Source: Acidobacteriota bacterium
Lineage (GTDB): Bacteria; Acidobacteriota; Blastocatellia; Chloracidobacteriales; JADJPF01
DNA: 64,000 nucleotides
Assembly: GCA_016213785.1 (NCBI GenBank)
Contig: JACQZQ010000113.1
Span: forward strand, 62,001 to 126,000
Direction: 5' to 3'
The position numbers and the translations under genes were made by a program. Position 1 is the stretch's first letter, and each line of letters opens with the position of its first letter. The notes beneath the pieces are model-generated. The model saw only the letters and a list, made by a program, of their open reading frames with translations. It did not search any database and was not told the origin of the DNA. Of the stretch, positions 8,534 through 17,000 are shown one piece after another.

Positions 8534-10138
8534 TTAATAAACTACCTGAAAAATATTAGGCACATCAGTCACCCCTTTTAGATTTAAGCCCGCTACTGGA
8601 ACTAAAGAAAACGCTTCATCAGTTTGTAAGCTTACACTTTCACTAATTAAGATTTGTTGCCCTCTAGATTGTTGCATTAGGCGTGCTGCTAAATTAACTG
8701 CATTACCAATAGCTGTATAGTCCATACGCATTTCTGAACCAATATAGCCTACTACTACCTCGCCCATATTAATACCTATTCCTATTTCAATAGGATCAAT
8801 TCCATAGCTTTGTAAGTCTTGATTAAGTAAATAAAGTTGTCTTTGCATAGTAATTGCAGCATTAACTGCATTAAAACTATCTTGATTACTTTGATAAGGC
8901 GCTCCAAAAAGTGCCATAAGGCCATCACCTAAAAATTTATCTAGTGTTCCTTGATAGGCAAAAATAATTTCTGTCATTGTAGAAAGGAAACGATTTAATA
9001 TATAAATAACAATCTCTGGATCGCCTTTCTCAACAAAAACATTAAAGTCTTTAATTGAAGCAAATAACACTGTTACAGTTTGAGTTAGACCATCACCTAT
9101 ACCTAATTGATCTGGTGATTGCAAGATAAGGTCTACTACTTGATTTGGTAAAAATCGTTGATAATTTGCCCTTAAAATAGCTTCTTGAGCTAACTGGTCA
9201 TAAGCAAAAGCATTGTCTATAGCAATTGCAGCCTGTGCTGCTACTGCTGTTAGTAAGTCTAAGTCATCTAGAGTAAATGGGTTAGCTATCCCTAATTTAT
9301 CTGCGTAAATTACCCCAAGAACACGTTGTTTTCCAATTAGTGGAACACACATTAAGGAATGGATATTTTGACAAGCAATAGAATCAGCAGCATTAAATCT
9401 TTCATCTAATTGTATATCTTCAGAAATTAATGCCACTTTATCTGTTATTACTTTTTGTGTAATAGTTCGACTAAGACTTAAAGTATGTTTTGCTAAGGAT
9501 TGATTAAAATCTGGATGAAAGCTAATTAAACGAGGTTCAACTAAGTTATTTATTTCATCCCAAGACAACATTGCACATCGTTCTGCACTAGTAAGCTTAA
9601 AACATAAATCAACTATTTCGCTAAAAACTTTATCTATATCAAAAACAGAACTAAGCGTTTTACCAAAGGCATAAAGCATTTCTATAGTTTGGACTTTTTC
9701 TTGTAGCTTAGTTTCTAGTTCTAAACGCTTATCAATTTGCTGTGGAACATCTTGTAATGCTTCTAAAAGGTTATTAAATACAGAGGTTCCTCTTACTTGG
9801 GAATATTGGCTAATAGGTGTTTCATGATAAGTAACATAAGCATCACCTACAGTATTTATTAGTTGTAAAATAAAATTTGCAATAGAAAATTTATCTCCTG
9901 CACTAATTAAACATTCATTAACTCGCTTTTTATTTACATATATTCCATTAGTGCTATTTAAGTCTTTTAGTAGATAACAACCATTTTGAAGCTTTAAGGA
10001 GGCATGTTGGACAGAAACTTGTTTAGATGATAGGACTAGATCGCTTCTAGCCGGATTTCGCCCAATTGTTATTTCAGGCTTTTCAATTGGAAATTCAAAA
10101 CTATTTCCATGAGTGTCTGTAATTAAGAGTTTAAACAT
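8534..10138 (-). CDS. FHA-GAF-class III nucleotide cyclase-like protein
   Basis: 534 aa. An FHA domain (about 1-95) has ITIGRNPARSDLVLSS and VSVQHASLK and should bind phosphothreonine. After a short helix comes a GAF domain (about 165-310), then a class III cyclase domain (about 350-534). Conserved catalytic parts are K401 and D405 (DKFLGDGLMALFG) and N482/R486 (VNLAARL). The first metal-binding Asp, expected in FADI, is replaced by Ser361 (VLFASIKDF). Activity is therefore doubtful or uses altered metal chemistry. No signal peptide or TM, so cytoplasmic. It is convergent with the kinase at 7550. Confidence 0.9.
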   Translation of the reverse strand: MFKLLITDTHGNSFEFPIEKPEITIGRNPARSDLVLSSKQVSVQHASLKLQNGCYLLKDLNSTNGIYVNKKRVNECLISAGDKFSIANFILQLINTVGDAYVTYHETPISQYSQVRGTSVFNNLLEALQDVPQQIDKRLELETKLQEKVQTIEMLYAFGKTLSSVFDIDKVFSEIVDLCFKLTSAERCAMLSWDEINNLVEPRLISFHPDFNQSLAKHTLSLSRTITQKVITDKVALISEDIQLDERFNAADSIACQNIHSLMCVPLIGKQRVLGVIYADKLGIANPFTLDDLDLLTAVAAQAAIAIDNAFAYDQLAQEAILRANYQRFLPNQVVDLILQSPDQLGIGDGLTQTVTVLFASIKDFNVFVEKGDPEIVIYILNRFLSTMTEIIFAYQGTLDKFLGDGLMALFGAPYQSNQDSFNAVNAAITMQRQLYLLNQDLQSYGIDPIEIGIGINMGEVVVGYIGSEMRMDYTAIGNAVNLAARLMQQSRGQQILISESVSLQTDEAFSLVPVAGLNLKGVTDVPNIFQVVY

Positions 10139-10174
10139 AGCTAATTGTTAAAACCTAAGTCTTAAACCTTAGGA

Positions 10175-11485
10175 TTATATATTTTCTTCTATTCTCATTG
10201 CTAAAGGTGTTTGAATTAAAAAGTCTAATTTTTTAATTTCTTCTAAAGCTTTGTGTAACTGTTGTGGTGTAGTTGGTTCAAGCATTGTTACAAAAGATAG
10301 ATTAGTTTTATCTGTAAGCAATTTATCTTGGGAAATAGAATGGATATTAATATTATTTTCTGAAAGTATAGAGGCTAGTTTTGCAACTACGCCTAGGTGA
10401 TTATTAACAGTAAATCTTACTGAAAATGAATAAGGTTGTGAAAGTTCTGTAACATTACTTTTTTCTAAATTCTGAAAACTAAAAGTAGAGCTAAGGCTAG
10501 TATGTCCATTAGTTAGTTCTCTGGCAATACGAATAATATCAGATACAACTGCTATACCTGTTGGCCCGCTTCCAGCACCACGACCATAATAAAAAGTTTG
10601 CCCTCCTGATGCGCCTGTTATCATTATTGCATTAAAACTCCCATTTACTTTTGCAAGTAGACTATTATGAGGAACCATTGTAGGTGCAACAGATAATAAT
10701 AAGTCATTATCTACAATTTTAGCCATACATAAGAGTTTTATTGTACAACGTGCTTGATTAGCATAAACAAAATCTATAGGGGTAAGTTGCGTAATTCCTT
10801 GTGTTGGAATTTCTTCTAAACTCGTGTAACGACCAAAACAAAACATTGATAGTATTGCTAGCTTATCTCGTGCGTCTAAGCCTTCAATATCTAAAGTAGG
10901 GTCTGCTTCTGCATAGCCTAATCTTTGCGCTTGCGCTAAGGTTATATCAAATGCAGCACCAGATTTTTCCATTTCTGTAAGAATAAAATTAGTAGTTCCA
11001 TTTAATATTCCATAGAGAGAAACTATTTTTTCTGCTGCAATACCTTCTCTAATTGCATTTAATATAGGAATGCCTCCTGCTACAGATGCTTCAATTGCTA
11101 GAGAAAGCTTTTTGCTTGCAGCAAGTTTAGCTAGATTAATTCCTTCTTGTGCTAGGAGTAATTTATTTGCTGTTACTACATTCTTATTTTGTTCAAATGC
11201 TTGATTAATATAGCTTAAAGCTGGCTCGCGGCCTCCAATTGCTTCTACTACTATATCAATTTCTGGGTCATTAAGTACTACATTAGGATCAGTAGTATAT
11301 TTAACCTCATCTCTTACCCACGAAGTATCACGCTTAGCAATATTTGGGCTGCAAATGGTTTTTACCTTTAGCCTTGGACTTAAGCGACTAGAAATTTCAA
11401 CATTATTTTCTTGCAAAATTCGCACAGCCCCAGAACCTACTGTCCCAAATCCTAGAAAGCCAATATTAACGATTTCTTTTCTCAT
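10175..11485 (-). CDS. hom: Homoserine dehydrogenase
   Basis: 436 aa. It converts aspartate-4-semialdehyde to homoserine in threonine/methionine synthesis. The NAD(P) loop is NIGFLGFGTVGSG at the N-terminus. The substrate-binding and catalytic stretch is DPTLDIEGLDARDKLAIL, with the conserved Lys. A C-terminal ACT domain (about 360-430) begins YSFSVRFTV and suggests allosteric control by an amino acid such as threonine. The chosen start is ATG 11483-11485, preceded by AAGAGAA and leaving the Rossmann motif near residue 6. A TTG 30 nt upstream is less likely. No thrB or thrC is adjacent. Confidence 0.93.
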   Translation of the reverse strand: MRKEIVNIGFLGFGTVGSGAVRILQENNVEISSRLSPRLKVKTICSPNIAKRDTSWVRDEVKYTTDPNVVLNDPEIDIVVEAIGGREPALSYINQAFEQNKNVVTANKLLLAQEGINLAKLAASKKLSLAIEASVAGGIPILNAIREGIAAEKIVSLYGILNGTTNFILTEMEKSGAAFDITLAQAQRLGYAEADPTLDIEGLDARDKLAILSMFCFGRYTSLEEIPTQGITQLTPIDFVYANQARCTIKLLCMAKIVDNDLLLSVAPTMVPHNSLLAKVNGSFNAIMITGASGGQTFYYGRGAGSGPTGIAVVSDIIRIARELTNGHTSLSSTFSFQNLEKSNVTELSQPYSFSVRFTVNNHLGVVAKLASILSENNINIHSISQDKLLTDKTNLSFVTMLEPTTPQQLHKALEEIKKLDFLIQTPLAMRIEENI

Positions 11486-11552
11486 AAATTCTCTTAATCT
11501 AATTAAATCGAGCAAAATCTATTTCTTAGAGCAAGCTAATTTGTAATAATTA

Positions 11553-11897
11553 TTAATTTGCAACGTACTCAATCAAAACATTTACTTTAATAGTATTGCT
11601 ACAGGGAAGTGCTGGTAGTTCTTCTGTTTCAAATGTCTCATCCCCGCTACAATCAACATTAAAATTTAGGACTGTTTGCTGGTTTTTAATAGCCTGGTCT
11701 AATTGTTGTTTAAGGTTAAAACCCGCAGACTCGCTATTATTATTAGTAATATGGCTAGGGTTTGGACAGCTTAAATTGTAAACAAAATCGCTATATGTTT
11801 TGGAGTTTTGATTATAATCAACTCCTTTACCTCTATTTACAACTGTAATTTCTACCTTTTTTATTAAAGGATGTTCATTATTTGTATTATTAGACAT
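11553..11897 (-). CDS. Hypothetical protein, 114 aa
   Basis: Not recognised. It is soluble and hydrophilic with no signal peptide or TM. It has three Cys (LSCPNP, VDCSGD, LPCSNT) and an Asn-rich N-terminus. Alternating hydrophobic residues (KVEITVVNRG, IKVNVLIEYV) suggest a small beta fold. AAGGA lies 6 nt before the ATG, which supports translation. It ends 67 bp upstream of the hom start on the same strand and may share its transcript. Confidence 0.6.
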   Translation of the reverse strand: MSNNTNNEHPLIKKVEITVVNRGKGVDYNQNSKTYSDFVYNLSCPNPSHITNNNSESAGFNLKQQLDQAIKNQQTVLNFNVDCSGDETFETEELPALPCSNTIKVNVLIEYVAN

Positions 11898-12071
11898 AAT
11901 TTTCCTTGTGGTTTATTTAGTTCACGAATAGCTTTTCAATTGACTTTTTCTTTAATACCATACAAAGAGAAAAAATTTTATCACTATTGCAGAAATTTGT
12001 AAGTTTAAAATTCTAGCAATTAAAAATTATTAAAGGCTATTAGGGTTTTATCCTGAAGAAAATTTTTATTT

Positions 12072-12500
12072 ATGAAATTAAATTATTTACCTCTCATTTT
12101 AGCTATTTTAGGTGGAGTTATTTATCATATTTCTCAAAAATCTATCCCACATAATTCTAACCCTATTTTTGCCGTAATTATTGCTTATATTGCAGGAATA
12201 TTAATATTGAGTTGTTTTTATTTTTTGTATCCTTCAGATAAAACTTTTTTAGAAACAATAAAGGAATTTAATTGGTCTATGGTAATGGTCGGGGTTGGTG
12301 CATCTATGATTGAAATAGGCGTACTACTTGCTTATAGGGTAGGTTGGAATATTGGTATAACTTCAACTATAATGGGCGCTAGCGTAGCTCTTCTTTTAAT
12401 TCCTGTAGGTATTATCATTTATAAAGAACAACTCTCTATTTGGAACTTATTAGGGGTTTTATTTTGTGTTATAGGGTTAGCTTTTCTAGTAAAGAAATAA
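12072..12500 (+). CDS. Half-size EamA/DMT-like membrane protein, four TM
   Basis: 142 aa with four or five hydrophobic segments. It ends in the typical EamA unit: STIMGASVALLLIPVG, a YKEQLS loop, then a last TM (LLGVLFCVIGLAFLVKK). Full DMT permeases have ten TM segments and two such units. A single unit is expected to dimerise, as in SMR or EamA half proteins. Substrate unknown. No strong SD. It is followed by a clear terminator shared with the convergent cytochrome gene. Confidence 0.75.
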   Translation: MKLNYLPLILAILGGVIYHISQKSIPHNSNPIFAVIIAYIAGILILSCFYFLYPSDKTFLETIKEFNWSMVMVGVGASMIEIGVLLAYRVGWNIGITSTIMGASVALLLIPVGIIIYKEQLSIWNLLGVLFCVIGLAFLVKK

Positions 12501-12513
12501 AGCTATTTTTTAC

Positions 12514-12559
12514 AATATTATCCTAAACTATATTAAATAGCTTAGGATAATATTTTTAA
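12514..12559. terminator. Bidirectional terminator between convergent genes
   Basis: A perfect 13-bp stem (AATATTATCCTAA at 12514-12526 and its complement at 12542-12554) is followed by TTTTT on the plus strand. On the minus strand a T-rich run follows the stem. It lies between the stops of the EamA gene (12500) and the cytochrome gene (12566) and can serve both. Confidence 0.85.
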
Positions 12560-12565
12560 TAAACT

Positions 12566-13306
12566 TTAATCTTTTTTAGATATTTCAGATTTACTTTCAG
12601 ATTTACTTTCAGGTTTACTTTCAACACCTGTTTTACCCTCTTGAGTAGGTTTATTTTCAGACTCTTTACTACTATTAGTTTTTTCTTCACCTGTCTTAGC
12701 ATTTTCAGTCTTAGCGGCTTTGTTTGCAGTAGTAGATGGCATAAGAGGTTTTAATTTATCTTTTTCACTTGGAAATAGTGGTGTAATAACGTAATCAACT
12801 GTATCTTTACCTGTATGGCAAGCTAAACAACCTTTAGGCTCGATTCCACGATTATCATGACAACCTATACAACCTATGTCGCTTCCCCTACCATGAAAAG
12901 CTTTTTCAGCCTCTATAGCAGTTTTTCCTGAGAAATCTTTTCCTGCATTTGTTCCTTTAATTTTGCAAGTAGTTTCTTCATCTGTATGACAGGTAGTACA
13001 TTTTGGCACATCTTCTTCTATTGCAATAGATAGGTCATTAGAGTTGGTATGATGACAAGTAACACAAGTTGTATTTGCACGAGTGCTAATATGTTGGTCA
13101 TGGTCAAAAGGGGCTTTAGGCTTTTCTCCTTTAGCATAAGGAGAATTTTTATTATCTGGATCATCTAAAATTATTATAGAAGGCATCACTTTACTAAATG
13201 CTTTTGTTAAGCTTAAATTTATATTTGGTAAGATAAAAAGAATTATAAATAAGAAAGAAAAAAGAATTATAATACTAAATTTTATATTTTTAATCTTATT
13301 AGTCAT
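12566..13306 (-). CDS. Tetraheme c-type cytochrome (class III/c7-like) with charged tail
   Basis: 246 aa. An N-terminal hydrophobic segment (about 10-28) targets or anchors it outside the inner membrane. Four CxxCH heme sites are visible: CVTCHH, CTTCHT, CIGCHD and CLACHT. HDQH upstream of the first and HGRG before the third supply possible axial His. The last ~75 residues are low-complexity Lys/Glu/Ser repeats (SKPESKSES), perhaps a linker or surface tether. GAGGT precedes the ATG. A paralogue without the tail lies at 55518-56084. It is likely a periplasmic electron carrier, and no redox partner gene is adjacent. Confidence 0.88.
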   Translation of the reverse strand: MTNKIKNIKFSIIILFSFLFIILFILPNINLSLTKAFSKVMPSIIILDDPDNKNSPYAKGEKPKAPFDHDQHISTRANTTCVTCHHTNSNDLSIAIEEDVPKCTTCHTDEETTCKIKGTNAGKDFSGKTAIEAEKAFHGRGSDIGCIGCHDNRGIEPKGCLACHTGKDTVDYVITPLFPSEKDKLKPLMPSTTANKAAKTENAKTGEEKTNSSKESENKPTQEGKTGVESKPESKSESKSEISKKD

Positions 13307-13404
13307 AGCATTACCTCTAAATTTTATGTTAATCTTCTTCCATTAGAGAACGCGAAATTTACCAACAAAATAGGGAGCAAAATAAAAAATATTTGGAGGT
13401 AAAA

Positions 13405-13977
13405 TTGGCAGAGGAAGATATTACTCAACTGTTAGCTAATTGGAATAAAGGTGATGAAGAAGCAAGAGATAAACTAATCCCCCTAGTTACACATGAATTA
13501 AAGAGAATTGCAAACCGTTACCTTTATGGTGAGCGTCAAGAACACACCCTACAAGCAACCGCGCTAATTAATGAAGCTTATATTCGTCTAGTGGATCAAA
13601 AAAATGTAGAATGGCAAAATCGCGCTCATTTCTTTGGCGTTGCGGCTCAACTAATGCGCAGAATCTTAGTTGATTATGCCCGCAATCGTAATGCAGCTAA
13701 ACGAGATGGTCAGCAACGAAAACTTTCTCTAGATGATGTTCTTAATCTCTCAGAAGAGCAAGACCGTAACCTAGTAGCTTTAGATGAGGCGTTAGAACGG
13801 CTTTCTAAGCTATTTCCTGAACGTAGCCAAATTGTTGAACTACGCTTTTTTGGTGGCTTAACTATTGAAGAGACAGCAAAGATTCTTGGTGTTTCTACTG
13901 ATACTGTAAAAGCAGAATGGCGACTAGCAAAGGCTTGGCTTTATCGAGAGATTAGTGTTATTCCAGAACCAGAGTAA
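13405..13977 (+). CDS. ECF RNA polymerase sigma factor (TIGR02999-like)
   Basis: 190 aa. Region 2 contains LKRIANRYLYGERQEHTLQATALINEAY (given in part) and QNRAHFFGVAAQLMRRILVDYAR, signatures of the sigma-70 group tied to kinases in Acidobacteria and Planctomycetes. Region 4 is the helix-turn-helix around FFGGLTIEETAKILGVS. The start is TTG 13405-13407, with GGAGG 5 nt before it. An upstream in-frame TTG at 13393 overlaps that SD. The giant kinase gene follows 91 bp downstream. No anti-sigma gene is present, so control may come from phosphorylation by that kinase (inference from known ECF-kinase pairs). Confidence 0.9.
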   Translation: MAEEDITQLLANWNKGDEEARDKLIPLVTHELKRIANRYLYGERQEHTLQATALINEAYIRLVDQKNVEWQNRAHFFGVAAQLMRRILVDYARNRNAAKRDGQQRKLSLDDVLNLSEEQDRNLVALDEALERLSKLFPERSQIVELRFFGGLTIEETAKILGVSTDTVKAEWRLAKAWLYREISVIPEPE

Positions 13978-14028
13978 CAAATCTAGATTTGTAGCGTTAA
14001 ACTTTAAGGATAGAGCTATGTCTCTACC
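13978..14028 (+). promoter_or_regulatory. Palindrome and hairpin between sigma factor and kinase genes
   Basis: A perfect 14-bp palindrome, CAAATCTAGATTTG, begins directly after the sigma-factor stop (13978-13991). A second hairpin follows: GG-TAGAG (14008-14015) pairs with CTCTA-CC (14022-14028) around CTATGT. These could attenuate or process the sigma/kinase transcript. The second hairpin resembles one at 38946-38973. Confidence 0.4.
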
Positions 14029-14068
14029 CTACTCTATTAAGTTAAAATAGCTAAAACTAGGGAAAGCT

Positions 14069-17000
14069 ATGACCACTCTGCACAAACAAATTGATGAACT
14101 ATTTCTTTATGTTTTGGATATGCTTCCAGAACAAAGAGAGGTATTTTTAGCTAGTCAAGATGCTAGTATACGTAAAGAAATAGAATCCCTACTTCTAGCC
14201 TATAATCAATCAAATAATTTTTTGGATAGCCCTTTAATTGTCCCTCAACTCCCTTTAGAACCTGTAATTGATAAGCTAATTGGACGTACCTTAGGCGATT
14301 TTATTATCCGTGAAAAAATAGGTGAAGGTGCTTTTGGTGCTGTTTATAAGGCTGAACAAATTACTTTAATGCGTGAAGTAGTTATAAAAGTTCTTCATCA
14401 AAAACATCTTGATAATCAAGAAATAATTGAGAGGTTTTTACGTGAAGCCCGCCTAGCATCGCGCCTTGAACACCCATTTACAGCACATATTTATGCTTTT
14501 GGTGCTGAGAGTGATGGGCTACTGTGGACAGCTATGGAAATTGTTCATGGCACTCCTTTAGATAAACTGCTTAAGACTCAAGGGACAATAGAACTTGAAC
14601 GCTTTGTTCCGCTACTTGATAAAATCTGTGAAGTTGTCCAAACCGCTCATGACTGTGGAATAATTCATCGAGACTTAAAACCAGCAAATGTTATGGTTAT
14701 TTCTCGCGCTGGTAGACTTCTTCCTAAACTTCTTGATTTTGGTATTGCTAAAACTCTAGATAGTAATACTAGCTATATTAACAAACTACAGATAGAAAAA
14801 GCTGATGAATTATTAACAGAAGATGATACAAGTAAAACTACAGGGCTACTTGGGTCAACTCCTTATATGCCTGCTGAACAATGGGAAAATGCTTCACAAG
14901 TAGATGCCCGTGCAGATATTTATGCCTTAGGAGTTTTTGCCTATGAGATGTTAGTAGGAAAAAGACCATTTTCTGGAGGCTCACCAGCAAGTTTTTATAA
15001 TTTGTATAAAGAGCATAAAGAAGCACCTGTTCCTAGTTTAGGAAAAGGTTTTCCTACTGCTTTAGACGCTGTAATTGCTAAAGCAATGGCAAAAAAGCCA
15101 GAAGAGCGTTATAAAAGCGCTTTTGAGCTTGCTACAGACTTTCGTCTAGCCGCAGGAATTAGCACTTATGAGGGCGTTTTACCACAGCTTGAAACTCAAC
15201 TCTATGAAAAACTTCTTGCTGCTGCGCCTCAGCCTCTTGCAGAAAGTGTTGCTAGATTTGCTTCTGCTCGTAGTCTACATCAATCTCGCGAACGAATGAT
15301 AAGCATACTTCGAGTAGTAATACGTTACTTAGCTTTACTTGCATTAGCCTCTCGTGCTCAAATTGGTAGCGGAAACAAAAAGGATAGTGAAAAAGTACAA
15401 AAATTTATTCAGAAAATTCGCAAACAAGAATTAAGTGATAAAGAGTGGCTTGAACTTACACAAGAACTTTGTAAACCCTTTGCACTCAAACGTGATGCTT
15501 ATCCAATCCCAGAATTAATCTCGCTATTTTTCCAGCCTAGTAGCACCAGTCAAACCGAGCAATGTAGAGTTTTTGAGTCTTTACTAGAATTTGAAAGGGC
15601 TAACTTACTAGGCGCTACTGAGGAAGAAGTACAAAGAAATATATCTAGTTATTTACCAGAGCTTACTAAAATCCTTCATTCTATTAGTTTTTTACTTGAT
15701 TATCCTTTAGTAGTAAAACGCTTAAACCATATAGAAAAAAGAATGGGAAGAGAATTAAGTTCTATCCAAATAAAACTTAATAAATTATCAGAAACCCAAG
15801 TTGCTTTGCTTGATAGTAGTTTAAGAATGGTTTTATCTCTTTGGCCTTTACTACAAGTTGCTGAACCCTTACCAGGTGCAAGAGAAGAAATCTTTTTTCT
15901 AGCTGGTAAAGGCCGTCATGGTGTAAAACTCATTACCATGCCAACAGGCTTTGAACGACAGGAAGAAAGAGTTTGGGAATGGTTTCAAGCAAATTTCTTT
16001 GATAGCAAAGAAGAATCATTTTTTAATAATCAGCAAGAAAGAACACCTTATTTAGGTTTAATGGCTTTTACTAGCGCAGATGCAGACCTTTTTTTTGGGC
16101 GTGAACGCGATACAGAAGCTTTCTTAAATAGACTTAAAATACAATCACTCCTTGCGATAGTTGGTACTTCTGGGGCAGGGAAGAGTTCATTTTTACAAGC
16201 AGGGGTTTTTGCTGAACTTGCTAATAATTGGCGCACTTTTACACTTAGACCAGGCGCTACACCTGTAGCTACATTGATTGCTAGACTAAATAAAGAATTT
16301 GGGCCTATAGATCAAGAACTAAAAGAACAACTAGCCTTAGATTCAAAAGTGTTAGGTAAATATCTAAAACTAGTGGCAGAAAAACACAATATAACAATTT
16401 TAATTTTTGTTGATCAGTTTGAAGAGCTTTTTACACTTTGTCCTGAATTAGAAGAGCGTCAGTTTTATGCTGCAATGCTAGCTCAAGCTGCACAATCAGC
16501 CGAAGAGCCAATTCGTCTTGTACTAGCCTTAAGAGATGACTTTTTAGTTAGAGCTAAACAATTAACAGCCTTAAAAGATCGTTTAACTCAAGGGCTAGAG
16601 CTTTTAACTACTCCTGCACCAGAAGATTTACTAAGAATTTTAATTACCCCTGCTGAAAGGCTTGGTTATCAATTTGAAGATGAAAATTTAGCTAAAGAAA
16701 TAGTTGCAGAAGTTGTTGACCAAGTGGGAGCATTACCTTTACTTGCTTTTACTGCTGCAAAGCTTTGGGAATTAAGAGATAGACATTTTAAGCAACTACT
16801 TAGAAAGACTTACTTGGGAATGGGTGGGGTAGGCGGTGCATTAGCCCAACATGCTGAACTAATGCTTGGAACAATGAATAATAGCCAGCAACGCCTTGTA
16901 AAAGAAACATTTAGACAATTAGTTACTGGTGAAGGGACTAGAGCCGTTTTAACTAAAAATGAATTAATGCATTTACTAGGAAATAGCCAAGAGGCTGAAA

